NCBI GenBank assembly: GCA_013289835.1
Contig: JABCZG010000001.1
Span: forward strand, 124,001-188,000
Length of the DNA stretch: 64,000 nucleotides
Origin: Acidobacteriota bacterium
Lineage (GTDB): Bacteria; Acidobacteriota; Terriglobia; Acidiferrales; UBA7541
Reading direction: 5' to 3'
Shown here piece after piece: positions 33,933 to 42,290 of this stretch. A model generated the notes under the pieces. That model had not been told where the DNA came from and made no database searches. It saw only the letters and a list, made by a program, of their open reading frames with translations. The first letter of the stretch is position 1; every line of letters begins with the position of its first letter. The position numbers and the translations under genes were made by a program.

Positions 33933-35039
33933 ATGCCATCCACCCTTACCAACCCGCTAGCCCTAATCGCCGAGCTCACCCACCGCTGCCCGCTCCACTG
34001 CGTCTACTGCTCCAACCCGCTCGAACTCCAATCCCGCGCGGAAGAACTCTCCACCGAAACCTGGTCCCGCGTCTTCCAGGAAGCCTCCGAAGTAGGCGTC
34101 CTCCAAGCCGATTTCACCGGCGGCGAGCCTCTCGCCCGCACCGACATCCTTGATCTCGTCCGCGCCGCTCGCTCCGCCGGCCTTTACGTCAACCTCATCA
34201 CTTCCGGCCTGCCCCTCGACGAGCCAAAACTTGCCGCGCTGGTTGAAGCCGGTCTCGACCATTTTCAACTCAGCTTCCAGGGCGCCCGCGAAGAAATCGC
34301 CAACGAAATCTCCGGAACTCGTTCCCACGAACAAAAACTCCGCGTCCTCCAATGGCTCAGGCAGCATCGTGTCGCCGTCACCCTGAACTTCGTCATTCAC
34401 CGCCGCAACATTGATCAGCTTGAAGAAATGCTCGCCATCGCCGAATCGTCCTGCGCCACACGCGTCGAATTCGCCAACGTCCAGTATTACGGATGGGCTT
34501 TCGCGAATCGCGAACACCTCCTGCCCACGCGCGAACAACTCGATCAGTCGCTCGCACTTATCACCCACGAACAAAAACGCCTCGAAGGAAAGATTCGCGT
34601 CGAATACGTCGTTCCCGACTATTACGCCAAATATCCCAAACCCTGCATGGGCGGCTGGGCCCGCAAGCTGATGCTCATCACGCCGAGCGGCGAAGCGCTG
34701 CCCTGCCACGCCGCAAAAGTGATTCCCGGCCTCGTCTTCGAAAACGTAAAAGACCGCAGCGTGCGCCAGATTTGGGAACACTCCGTTGCCTTTGAGAAAT
34801 TTCGTGGAGAAGATTGGATGCAGGAACCCTGCAAAACCTGCGACCGCCGCGAACAGGACTTCGGCGGCTGCCGCTGCCAGGCGTTGCTCCTCACCGGAGA
34901 CGCCGCCGCCACCGATCCCGTCTGCTCGCTCGCCCCGCAGCGCCCAAAAGTCGACGCCATCCTCGCCGGGATAAACGCGGCGCCCCCCGCTCAGCTTTTC
35001 GTCCAGCCCCCGTGGCTCTATCGCCCGAATCCTACTTAG
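33933..35039 (+). CDS. pqqE: Radical SAM PqqA peptide cyclase PqqE
   Basis: 368 residues from ATG 33933. The radical-SAM cluster C19-x3-C23-x2-C26 (HRCPLHCVYC) binds the cleavable [4Fe-4S]. TGGEPLAR follows, and a C-terminal SPASM domain (CMGGW, then EPCKTCDRREQDFGGCRCQ) holds auxiliary clusters. It forms the Glu-Tyr C-C bond in PqqA. A palindrome separates it from pqqD. The stop codon overlaps that of the convergent MFS gene by three to four bases. Confidence 0.95.
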   Translation: MPSTLTNPLALIAELTHRCPLHCVYCSNPLELQSRAEELSTETWSRVFQEASEVGVLQADFTGGEPLARTDILDLVRAARSAGLYVNLITSGLPLDEPKLAALVEAGLDHFQLSFQGAREEIANEISGTRSHEQKLRVLQWLRQHRVAVTLNFVIHRRNIDQLEEMLAIAESSCATRVEFANVQYYGWAFANREHLLPTREQLDQSLALITHEQKRLEGKIRVEYVVPDYYAKYPKPCMGGWARKLMLITPSGEALPCHAAKVIPGLVFENVKDRSVRQIWEHSVAFEKFRGEDWMQEPCKTCDRREQDFGGCRCQALLLTGDAAATDPVCSLAPQRPKVDAILAGINAAPPAQLFVQPPWLYRPNPT

Positions 35040-36331
35040 TCCGCCGTTGCAGCTTGCGTATTTCCCAGCTTCATCACCACTCGACCAATGAACACCAGAC
35101 TGCCCACCAGCACCAACGACCCAAAGACCGTCAGCGTATTCGGCGCGCCGATGCGCTTGGCCATTCCTCCCGCGAGTAACGCTCCAATCGGCTGCACGCC
35201 CATGAACATCGTCGCGTACACTGCCATCACCCGGCTGCGCAATTCATCCGGCACGCGATTCTGAATCAGTGTGTTCGTCGCCGCCATCTGCGACGTCGCC
35301 GCGAATCCCACCACAAACAGCACCATCACGCAAAGCCAGAAGGTCTTCGCCTGCGAAAAAATAATCAGGCACACCGCGCAAGTCGTCGCCGTCGTCGCAA
35401 TCCACCGCGCCAGCCCCCTGTAATGCGTGCGCGCCGCAAACTGCAGCGCCCCGAGCACCGCTCCCACTCCCGCCGAGCTCATCAGCAGCCCCAGTGTTCG
35501 CGCATTTCCCTTCAAGATATCTTGCGCGTAAATCGGCATGAACACCGAGTATTGCAACCCAAACAAACTCAGCACACTGAGAAGCAACAACGTCGACCGC
35601 ACTGCTACATCGTTCATCGCAAACCGGAAACCCTGCGCCAGGCTCTGTAGCGGCGAATCCGTGCTCGGCTTGATTTCTCTCCGTTCGATCCGCATCATCA
35701 GCAGCGCTACGATCACCGCCACAAAGCTCAGCCCATTCAGGAAGAAACACCACCCTTCACCTACCCACGCGATCGCAAATCCCGCAATCGCCGGCCCCAC
35801 CACACGCGCGCCATTAAAGATTGACGAATTGAGCGCGATCGCGTTAGGCAGATCCTCCTTCCCGACCATCTGCACCAGAAACGCCTGCCGGATCGGCACG
35901 TCAAACGCATTGACGATGCCCACCAGAAACGCAATCACAATCAATTCCCATACCTTGATTAAATGTGTGAGCGTAAGCACGGCCAGTAGAAAAGCGAGAA
36001 TCATGGATGCAATCTGCGTCGCGATCACTCCGCGCTGCCGGTCGTAGTGGTCGCCCACATAGCCACCCAGCGACGAGAGGAACAGCATCGGCACCTGGCT
36101 CGCAAACCCGAAAACACCAAGCAGCGCCGCGGACCCGGTCAACTTATAGACCAGCCAAAGCTGCGCGGTCGTCTGCATCCACGTTCCAATCAGTGACGTG
36201 AGTTGTCCTGCGATGAACAGCTGGAAGTTGCGGTGCTGCATCGCGCGAAAGCGCGCAGAAACAGGCGTGATGCGCGGGGGCTCGGCCGGGCTGACCGCTG
36301 TGCGGTCACTCTTCAAAAGTTCTTCCTCCAC
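35036..36331 (-). CDS. MFS transporter (EntS-like MFS_3)
   Basis: 431 residues, twelve predicted helices, GTG start. Signatures such as MQHRNFQLFIAGQLTSLIGTWMQTTAQLWLVYKLTGSAALLG and the loop GGYVGDHYDRQRG match the MFS_3 exporter group that includes enterobactin exporter EntS. Substrate unknown. Convergent with pqqE and overlapping its stop; the tail-to-tail contact hints that transcripts collide here. A link to PQQ export is conceivable but only inference from position. Confidence 0.85.
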   Translation of the reverse strand: MEEELLKSDRTAVSPAEPPRITPVSARFRAMQHRNFQLFIAGQLTSLIGTWMQTTAQLWLVYKLTGSAALLGVFGFASQVPMLFLSSLGGYVGDHYDRQRGVIATQIASMILAFLLAVLTLTHLIKVWELIVIAFLVGIVNAFDVPIRQAFLVQMVGKEDLPNAIALNSSIFNGARVVGPAIAGFAIAWVGEGWCFFLNGLSFVAVIVALLMMRIERREIKPSTDSPLQSLAQGFRFAMNDVAVRSTLLLLSVLSLFGLQYSVFMPIYAQDILKGNARTLGLLMSSAGVGAVLGALQFAARTHYRGLARWIATTATTCAVCLIIFSQAKTFWLCVMVLFVVGFAATSQMAATNTLIQNRVPDELRSRVMAVYATMFMGVQPIGALLAGGMAKRIGAPNTLTVFGSLVLVGSLVFIGRVVMKLGNTQAATAD

Positions 36332-36436
36332 TCGTTGGATGCAAACCGCGCCAACTACTCACCATGCCGCGAGTGGGCTCGCCTTGTCAACGCGCGCCTT
36401 GACCGCAGGTTCACCTGCACGCCGCCATTTTGTCTT

Positions 36437-36461
36437 GTAGGGGCGCAGCAATGCTGCGCCC
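36437..36461. repeat. GTAG-REP palindrome
   Basis: GTAG (36437-36440) followed by GGGCGCAGCA / TGCTGCGCCC, a perfect 10-bp stem with a one-base loop (36441-36461). Lies in the 266-base gap upstream of the MFS gene, which otherwise holds only a short repeat tract. Confidence 0.75.
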
Positions 36462-36561
36462 GTGTGGGCTGCATCGATCGAATGTAGGAATTTGAGGTAG
36501 AGCAATTCTTGAGAAAGGAAAAATCCGACCGACACTCTCAACCCGATTTCTCTTCGTTCCT

Positions 36562-36597
36562 GAACTAAAAACTAAGAACTGATAACTGACAACTCTT
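36562..36597. repeat. AACTAAGAACTGATAACTGA repeat tract
   Basis: About five degenerate 7-8 base units (GAACTAAA, AACTAAGA, ACTGATAA, CTGACAAC). Its reverse complement reads AGTTGTCAGTTATCAGTTCT, matching the tract type at 6.1-6.3 kb. It ends right at the stop of the DUF3106 gene. Confidence 0.6.
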
Positions 36598-37335
36598 CTA
36601 TTCGCCCGGTGGGTCCGGCGGTCCGCCCACATGCAGATGGCTCAAGTCGTGCAACGTGGCCTTATCTTCTTCGTTCATGCCCTTCGTGAAATTCGGATCG
36701 CTCAGCCGTTGATTGCGCGCGAATTCCGGCATGTTCTTGAGCACGCTCAGCCGTTGCTGAATGGCCTGTTGCCGCTCAGGCGGCAGGTGCTGCCATGCCG
36801 GCAAAACGTCATTCCTGATGTGCTGGCGCTGTTGCGGCGTCATCTGTCTCCACGCCTGCTCGCGCTCGCGTTGATCAGCCCTCTGCTGAGGAGTCTTGTT
36901 GTCCCATTGCGAAAACTGATTGCGAATGCGGTTCTGCTTCTCGGCGGGCAAATTGCGAAACGCCGGGCTGTTCTGCATCACTCGCTCGCGCTGCTGCGGA
37001 CTCAAGTCGCGCATCCGGTCAACCCAGGGTCGTGCCGCTCCTACGCCGAGTTGTTGGCGAGCCGCGAAATTTCCACCTTGCGGATTTGGCCTCGCCGGGC
37101 CGTTATTTCCATTCGGTCGAGCCGCCGGACCCTGCGCGGCGGGACGGCCTGCCGGGCGGCCCTGATTCGCCGGTGGCCGATTCGCATTCCTCGGTTGCTG
37201 GCCTTGTTTCTGCTGTTGATGCGCCTGCGGGTGGGCCGCGGTAAACCGCGGACGCTGCGCGTAAGAAGGCAAGGAAAGCCCCGCGCAGCTCGCGACCGCA
37301 AGCAGCCATGCACCGAGTTGGAATCGCAGCTTCAT
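36598..37335 (-). CDS. Exported DUF3106 protein
   Basis: 245 residues. Signal peptide (LGAWLLAVASCAGLSLPSYA) ending near residue 26, a Gln/Asn/Pro/Arg-rich low-complexity segment to about residue 95, then repeated LSPQQRERVMQ / MTPQQRQHIRN / LPPERQQAIQQ helices typical of DUF3106. Function unknown. It lies directly after the anti-sigma and ECF sigma genes on the same strand, so it is probably co-transcribed and may be a periplasmic stress-response protein. Confidence 0.8.
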   Translation of the reverse strand: MKLRFQLGAWLLAVASCAGLSLPSYAQRPRFTAAHPQAHQQQKQGQQPRNANRPPANQGRPAGRPAAQGPAARPNGNNGPARPNPQGGNFAARQQLGVGAARPWVDRMRDLSPQQRERVMQNSPAFRNLPAEKQNRIRNQFSQWDNKTPQQRADQREREQAWRQMTPQQRQHIRNDVLPAWQHLPPERQQAIQQRLSVLKNMPEFARNQRLSDPNFTKGMNEEDKATLHDLSHLHVGGPPDPPGE

Positions 37336-37341
37336 CCTGTC

Positions 37342-37827
37342 TTACATCGTTTGATTCGTTTGATCCGCTTCATCCGCTTGCACTGGCTGCGGCAAATCCT
37401 TCAACGGTTCGAAGCTCGAAATCACGTCATGATCTTCCAGCACCGGCATGTCCTGCATCATCTGCAAGTCCGCTTCCTTCGGATCGCCAAACGGCATCGG
37501 TGGTGTAGCTTCATATCCAACCCATACCGCGCCTAGCAGCAGCATCGACGCCAACAGCGCCACGCGCGGCGACGGCGTAAACCACGCCCACCAGCTCTGC
37601 TTCACCGGCTCCGCCGCCACCCGCGCATGCACGCGAATATCAAACGCCGGCGACGGCTCGATCATCGGCAGCTCATCCAGCAAACTGTTCACCGCGCGAA
37701 ACTGGTTCACGCGCAACTGGCACGCCGCGCACGTCGAGAGATGCTTCTCCATCTCCAGCCGTTCGCCTTCCTTCAGGCGCCAGTCCACAAATCCCAAAAT
37801 TTTGCCTTCCATCTTGCTGCAACTCAT
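37342..37827 (-). CDS. Zinc-finger anti-sigma factor
   Basis: 161 residues, AAGGA before the ATG. The N terminus has the ZAS motif H29-x3-C33-x2-C36 (HLSTCAACQ), one membrane helix follows (VALLASMLLLGAVWVGYEA), and an acidic periplasmic tail. It should hold the upstream ECF sigma factor at the membrane until a signal arrives. It lies 103 bases downstream of the sigma gene, with a GTAG palindrome in the gap, and six bases before the DUF3106 gene. Confidence 0.85.
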   Translation of the reverse strand: MSCSKMEGKILGFVDWRLKEGERLEMEKHLSTCAACQLRVNQFRAVNSLLDELPMIEPSPAFDIRVHARVAAEPVKQSWWAWFTPSPRVALLASMLLLGAVWVGYEATPPMPFGDPKEADLQMMQDMPVLEDHDVISSFEPLKDLPQPVQADEADQTNQTM

Positions 37828-37877
37828 AACGTCCTTCCCTTCTGGCCCAACCTCTACTGTCTTGCTGCACAGGTACT

Positions 37878-37929
37878 GTAGTGGCCGGTCTTTCGCGTTT
37901 TTTGCGTCCCGGCGAAGCCGGGAAGACCG
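37878..37929. repeat. GTAG-REP palindrome with nested hairpin
   Basis: GTAG (37878-37881) then TGGC and CGGTCTT (37886-37892) pairing with AAGACCG (37923-37929). Inside is a perfect CCCGGC/GCCGGG stem with GAA loop (37908-37922). It lies between the sigma and anti-sigma genes, two bases before the sigma stop. Confidence 0.7.
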
Positions 37930-37930
37930 A

Positions 37931-38533
37931 TCAGCCTACCTTCCCCTGCTGCGCCACGAGGGGGGCTAGTTCCACCCGCAGCGTTTCGTACGCCCGGAAG
38001 AGCAACGATTTCAGCGCGCTCTCCGAGCAATTCAAAATCTTCGAAATCTCACCGTAATCCAGCTCTTGATACTTGTGCAGCAGCACCGCCGCACGCTGCT
38101 TTTCCGGCAGCTTGTCAATCGCATGCCGGATCAATTTCCGCCGCGCGTCCTCCACCAGGTGCTGCTCGATGTTCGGGTGCTTCTCGGCGACATCCAGCAA
38201 CTTTTCTTCGCCGTCTTCGGCATCTACCGTCACCGGCGCATCCAGTGAGATTTCCATGCGCTGGTAACGGTTGTCCCGCAACGAGTTCAACGCCAGGTTT
38301 GTCGCAATCCGGAAGAGCCAGGTGGTGAACTTCGCGCTCGGCACGTACTCTTCCCGCGCGCGGTACACTCTCAGAAATACTTCCTGGGCTAGGTCTTCCG
38401 CCTGCTCCCGGTTCCGAACCATCCGGTACAGGAAATTGACCAGGGGACTCCGATAACGATGCAGCAGAAGCGCGAACGACTGTTCGTCGCCCGCCTTCAC
38501 GTCCAGCATCAGTTGGACGTCCGACCTGGCCAT
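37931..38533 (-). CDS. ECF RNA polymerase sigma factor
   Basis: About 200 residues from ATG 38533; an in-frame GTG nine bases upstream is possible. Region 2 is FLYRMVRNREQAEDLAQEVFLRVYRAR with TTWLFRIATNLALN. Region 4 is LPEKQRAAVLLHKYQELDYGEISKILNCSESALKSLLFRAYE. This is an RpoE-like group. Together with the anti-sigma and DUF3106 genes it forms an envelope-stress type unit; the target regulon and signal are unknown. An upstream ECF-type promoter was not clear enough to call. Confidence 0.92.
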   Translation of the reverse strand: MARSDVQLMLDVKAGDEQSFALLLHRYRSPLVNFLYRMVRNREQAEDLAQEVFLRVYRAREEYVPSAKFTTWLFRIATNLALNSLRDNRYQRMEISLDAPVTVDAEDGEEKLLDVAEKHPNIEQHLVEDARRKLIRHAIDKLPEKQRAAVLLHKYQELDYGEISKILNCSESALKSLLFRAYETLRVELAPLVAQQGKVG

Positions 38534-38726
38534 AGCCGCCACACTGTATCAAACCCAAGCTGTCTCAGAAAGTTGCAATTGGAAGGAGGTCCTGATTGAG
38601 CGGTAACCGATTCTGCCGTAAGCCTTTAACCCGAAATCTAGGCAATACTTAAGCCCTTTAAATCTGCGTAGCGGCCGCCTTCAGGCGGGCCGTTTTCCTC
38701 ATTCGAGTGCCGACCCCCGCCCAGCC

Positions 38727-39470
38727 CTAAACGTGAAATAAGTGCTGCATTATCAACAAACTAACCACACCGACAAACACCAGCAGCGCCAGCCGCCAGT
38801 TCGGCTCCCGGTTCACTTCCGGCAGCAAGTCCGTCGCCGCTACGTACAAGGTGACCCCGCCCGAAAGCGGCAGCGCATACTTCAATTGCCCCTGCAGCGA
38901 GCTCGTCAGCAACACTCCCGCTACCGTGGCCACTCCTAATAACCCGGCCGCGAGCAATGCGTTGCGCTTTCCCTGCCCGCTAGCCAGCACCACCGATGCC
39001 ACCGTAAATCCTTCCGGCAGCTTGTGCAGAAACACCGCCACAAAAATCACCGCACCCAGCCAGGTGGAAACCAGAAACCCCGCTGCGATCGCCACCCCAT
39101 CGAAAAACGTATGAATCACCATTCCCAGTAGCACGGTAGTCCGCGCGTGATGATGACTCACTTCTTCAGAGTGCGTCTCCTCCCCAAAATGAAAGTGCGG
39201 CGCAACGGTGTGCTCAAAAAGATGGACGATGAAATATCCGATCAGAACATAAAGCAGCGCGCCCTCCCCGCCCAGCCGCACCGACTCAGGAATAATGTCA
39301 ATAAACGCCACCGCCAGCATGTACCCGGCGCCCAGCGCCAAAAAATATTGTAGAAATTTCCGCGGCCACTCCTTGCGAACAACAAAATACCCACCCGCCA
39401 AATTCCCCGCCGCTGCGATAAGCCCCAACCCTGCAGCCAGCGCCGTCCGAAATGCCAAATCATGTCCCAT
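38727..39470 (-). CDS. ZIP-family divalent metal transporter
   Basis: 247 residues, about eight helices. Metal-site motifs lie in helices IV and V: H120-x3-D124-G (IHTFFDGVAIA) and H149-K-L-P-E153-G (LHKLPEGF). A His-rich cytoplasmic loop (HTVAPHFHFGEETHSEEVSHHH) lies before helix IV, as in ZIP carriers of zinc or iron. Direction and preferred metal are not readable. Transcribed alone. Confidence 0.88.
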   Translation of the reverse strand: MGHDLAFRTALAAGLGLIAAAGNLAGGYFVVRKEWPRKFLQYFLALGAGYMLAVAFIDIIPESVRLGGEGALLYVLIGYFIVHLFEHTVAPHFHFGEETHSEEVSHHHARTTVLLGMVIHTFFDGVAIAAGFLVSTWLGAVIFVAVFLHKLPEGFTVASVVLASGQGKRNALLAAGLLGVATVAGVLLTSSLQGQLKYALPLSGGVTLYVAATDLLPEVNREPNWRLALLVFVGVVSLLIMQHLFHV

Positions 39471-39477
39471 GGAAGAA

Positions 39478-39510
39478 GTTCACAGTCGACAGCTCACAGC
39501 CAACAGTGAG
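39478..39510. repeat. CAGTCGACAGCTCACAGCC repeat tract
   Basis: Degenerate units GTTCACAGTCGACAGCTCAC then AGCCAACAGTGAG. Its reverse complement (CTGTTGGCTGTGAGCTGTC) is the same type as the tract at 39927-39972. The two bracket the four-helix-bundle gene in inverted orientation. Confidence 0.6.
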
Positions 39511-39541
39511 GCAGACAAAAGGACCAAAAATCTCCACTGCC

Positions 39542-39901
39542 CTACGAACTTTGCGTGATTCTAGCCCGAAGGCCTGACAACATTCTAAGAATCTCAGAGA
39601 CTTCTTTCAGATAGCGAGAAGCGGCTGGCGGTTCGAGGTAGCCCAGATCGCGACTCACTATCAGAAGATATTCGGTCTCGGCAAGGGATCCTTCGGCAAT
39701 ATTCAGAAACCGAGCGAAGTCGGACTGGCTTTGTCGCTTTGATCCTTCGGCAATATTAGTAGGGACAGAAAGCGCGGCACGGCGCAGTTGTGACGTCAGC
39801 CTGAACTGCTCTGTGCGTGGAAATCCAACGCTTACGCCGTAGATACCGAGAACAAGCTTGTGACTCCGCTGCCATACGAGCAATTTAGTGAAGTGCTGCA
39901 T
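39542..39901 (-). CDS. Four-helix-bundle protein (S23/IVP family)
   Basis: 119 residues. The pattern LLVWQRSHKLVLGIYGVSVGFP, then LTSQLRRAALSVPTNIAEG, then DFARFLNIAEGSLAETEYLLIVSRDLGYL, is that of the bacterial four-helix-bundle family first found in 23S rRNA intervening sequences and related to Avd of diversity-generating retroelements. It is thought to bind nucleic acid as a pentamer. Here it stands alone, with no rRNA or reverse transcriptase nearby, and is flanked on both sides by inverted short-repeat tracts. Confidence 0.88.
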   Translation of the reverse strand: MQHFTKLLVWQRSHKLVLGIYGVSVGFPRTEQFRLTSQLRRAALSVPTNIAEGSKRQSQSDFARFLNIAEGSLAETEYLLIVSRDLGYLEPPAASRYLKEVSEILRMLSGLRARITQSS

Positions 39902-39926
39902 GGTCTGTGCCGTGTCCTCCTTCTTA

Positions 39927-39972
39927 AACTGTGAACTGTTGGCTGTCGGCTGCTAGCTGTCGGCTGTCAGCT
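39927..39972. repeat. CTGTTGGCTGTCGGCTGCTA repeat tract
   Basis: Six or so 7-base units (AACTGTG, AACTGTT, GGCTGTC, GGCTGCT, AGCTGTC, GGCTGTC) end three bases before the ychF stop codon. Partner of the tract at 39478-39510. Confidence 0.65.
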
Positions 39973-39975
39973 TTC

Positions 39976-41046
39976 TCATCCGCTGTGCCGGAACAAAATC
40001 ACATCCCCTTCTTGCACCACATATTCCTTCCCCTCCAAACGCACCTGCGCCTTCTCCCGCGCCGCCCCCAGACTCCCTGCCGCCAGCAAATCATTCCACC
40101 GCACCACTTCCGCCCGTATAAATCCTTTCTCGATGTCGCTGTGAATCGCCCCCGCCGCCTTCACCGCCGTCGCGCCCTTTCGAATCGTCCACGCACGCAC
40201 TTCCGGCTCCCCCGCCGTGAAAAACTGAATCAGCCCCAGCAAATCATACGTCGCGCGAATCAACCGGTTCAGCCCCGGCTCCTTCAACCCATACGAAGCC
40301 AGCAACTCCGCCGCCTCTTTCTCATCCATCTCCGAAAGCTCCGCCTCCAGCCGCCCGCAGATTGCCACCACCGCCGCATTCGGCCGCCCTTGCAACGAGC
40401 CCAATTTGTGCCGCTCCACCGCCGTGTCCAGTTTGTCCGCTTCGTCATCTCCGAGATTCAACACATACAAAACCGGCCGTGCCGACAAAAATAAAAATCC
40501 CCCGATCGATTTTCTCTCCTCCCCGTTCAACTCCAACTCCCGCAGCGCCTTCTCCGCTTCCACATGCGCCTTGCACTTTTCCAAAGTATTCTTTTCCAAC
40601 AAAAGCGCCGGCTCGCTTTTCTTCTTCAAATCCTTCTCCAGCCGCTCCAGCCGCCGCGTAATCTGATCGTGGTCCGAAAGCATCAGCTCCAAATCCAAAT
40701 TCGTCGCATCCCGCAACGGATCTATGCTCCCCTCCGAATGCGGCACCGACGGATCATCAAAAACGCGAATCACATGCGCAATCACATCCACTTCGCGCAG
40801 TTGCGCCAGCGCATCCCGCATGCGTTCCTTCTGCATCCCTCCCAAATCCACGTAATTCACCGTCGCATACGTGATCTTCTTCGGGTTGTAGAGCTTCGCC
40901 AGTTCCACCAGCCGCGGCTCCGGCACCTTGGCCACGCCCACATGCGTCGCCGACGCCCCGCTCTTCCCCTCGACCTGCGCCTTGGTCAAAATCCGAAACA
41001 GCGTCGTCTTCCCAACCTGCGGCAATCCAATAATCCCTGTCTGCAC
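39976..41046 (-). CDS. ychF: YchF/OLA1-family P-loop ATPase
   Basis: 356 residues, GTG start. Obg-related nucleotidase linked to translation and redox stress. A central coiled coil and a C-terminal TGS-like domain (FTAGEPEVRAWTIRKGATAVKAAGAIHSDIEKGFIRAEVV) are typical. Two details differ from the usual YchF: the P-loop reads GLPQVGKTT (7-15) where GLPNVGKST is standard, and the base-recognition region reads NLGDDE instead of NxxE. The fold is clear; whether nucleotide preference is the same is not. Confidence 0.88.
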   Translation of the reverse strand: MQTGIIGLPQVGKTTLFRILTKAQVEGKSGASATHVGVAKVPEPRLVELAKLYNPKKITYATVNYVDLGGMQKERMRDALAQLREVDVIAHVIRVFDDPSVPHSEGSIDPLRDATNLDLELMLSDHDQITRRLERLEKDLKKKSEPALLLEKNTLEKCKAHVEAEKALRELELNGEERKSIGGFLFLSARPVLYVLNLGDDEADKLDTAVERHKLGSLQGRPNAAVVAICGRLEAELSEMDEKEAAELLASYGLKEPGLNRLIRATYDLLGLIQFFTAGEPEVRAWTIRKGATAVKAAGAIHSDIEKGFIRAEVVRWNDLLAAGSLGAAREKAQVRLEGKEYVVQEGDVILFRHSG

Positions 41047-41130
41047 TCGTGCCCTTTCAACTCGCTAATTTCCACCCACTCAAACCCCTCATCCTAGCAC
41101 ACCGTCTGCGCTCCCCTCCTCTCCGCTCTT

Positions 41131-41183
41131 CCTTCTCTCTGCGATTCCTCTGCGCTCTCCGCGTCTCTGCGTTAGATTTTTTC
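41131..41183. repeat. CTCTGCG-periodic intergenic element
   Basis: Four TCTGCG/TCCGCG-type units spaced about 11 bases (CTCTGCGATTCCTCTGCG, CTCTCCGCGTCTCTGCG), ending in TTAGATTTTTTC. About 85 percent identical by eye to 42291-42347, and related to 52360-52440. Confidence 0.7.
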
Positions 41184-41217
41184 GGGCGCGCGGGCAAAGT
41201 GCTATGCTCCTGGGTCT

Positions 41218-41559
41218 ATGCGCACCTTTGAGGTTTACCTAAATAAGAAAAAGTTATGTGTAGCGGGTATTGATGCCGATTGCGTCCTCAGCGCGATTGT
41301 CGACTACGTTTCTCGCAAGCCCGGACGGCTCCACCTTCACGTGGGTGGCCTCAATTCCGCTGCCGATGAGCACGTAAGATGGCAGGATCGAAGTCTCCGC
41401 GTAGGCGATGAGATTAGGATTCGTATCGCTAGCGGGAAGCGGTCCGATCCGCCGACCAAACGCTTTCCTCGGGATCCATCAGAGGAACTCGAATCCAAAA
41501 AGAGCTATGTCCGGCACTACGCTAAGGAACTCGGCTGGGAGATTAGAGAATCTGGCTGA
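41218..41559 (+). CDS. Hypothetical small soluble protein
   Basis: 113 residues, beginning MRTFEVYLNKKKLCVAGI. The first two thirds look beta-rich with alternating hydrophobic residues (LHLHVGGLNSAADEHVRWQ, LRVGDEIRIRIASG), then a charged helical tail (SYVRHYAKELGWEI). No signal or membrane segment. No family recognised. A run of short beta strands with DEIRIRI near the end is reminiscent of beta-grasp folds, but that is weak. Confidence 0.55.
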   Translation: MRTFEVYLNKKKLCVAGIDADCVLSAIVDYVSRKPGRLHLHVGGLNSAADEHVRWQDRSLRVGDEIRIRIASGKRSDPPTKRFPRDPSEELESKKSYVRHYAKELGWEIRESG

Positions 41560-41648
41560 AAGGCCTGTCTGTGCTCCTTCCGAATCTCTTCTTGAAACGT
41601 TAGCGCGCTTCAAGCCGTCCAAACGCCCATGCTTGTTTCCGGCTCGCA

Positions 41649-42245
41649 ATGCTAACCATCCTGGATCTCTCCGCATACCTCGGCCTCGGCGCCATCGGCG
41701 CCATCACCCTGAACATGCTCCTCGGAATGCTAATGGCCTTCCGCTACAGCCCCTACCGCTCCTGGCCGCATCACCGGTTTAATTATTTCCGGATTCACAA
41801 TTGGACCGGGTACCTTGCCCTGTCCGTTTCGATTCTTCATCCGCTGGTTCTGCTCTTCAACAAAGACCCCCGCTTCCGCATCCTCGACCTTCTCTACCCC
41901 GTGCATTCGCCCGCCCAACCTCTCTACAACTCCATCGGCGCCATCGCACTTTATCTGCTCGCCTTTGTCGTCGTCACTTCCTACTTGCGCATCCGCCTGG
42001 GCCGCCATCTTTGGAAGTCTTTTCACTTTTCCATCTATTTCGCCGCCGCCGCACTTTTCTGGCACAGCCTGTTCACCGATCCCGGCTTAAAAAACGCCCC
42101 CGTGGCTTGGTTCGATGGCGGCAAACTCTTCGTCGCATCTTGCCTGCTCCTCATCACCGCCATCAGCCTATGGCGACTGCGCCATGCCCGCAAAAACGCT
42201 ATCCACGCCCGTCCAATCATTCAGCAGCCGGCCGCCTCCGATTAG
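41649..42245 (+). CDS. Ferric-reductase-like haem membrane protein
   Basis: 198 residues, about six helices. Two His pairs at the spacing used to hold two b-type haems are visible: His50 and His64 (RIHNWTGYLALSVSILHP) and His126 and His139 (FHFSIYFAAAALFWHS). This is the pattern of the ferric reductase/NOX/MsrQ transmembrane domain. No flavin or NAD domain is attached, so an electron donor must be separate. Role unknown. It stands alone, 89 bases after the small hypothetical gene. Confidence 0.75.
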   Translation: MLTILDLSAYLGLGAIGAITLNMLLGMLMAFRYSPYRSWPHHRFNYFRIHNWTGYLALSVSILHPLVLLFNKDPRFRILDLLYPVHSPAQPLYNSIGAIALYLLAFVVVTSYLRIRLGRHLWKSFHFSIYFAAAALFWHSLFTDPGLKNAPVAWFDGGKLFVASCLLLITAISLWRLRHARKNAIHARPIIQQPAASD

Positions 42246-42290
42246 TTGTCAGGATAGCGTTGCCTGCTGGATGAAGCTTGTTCATTAGCG

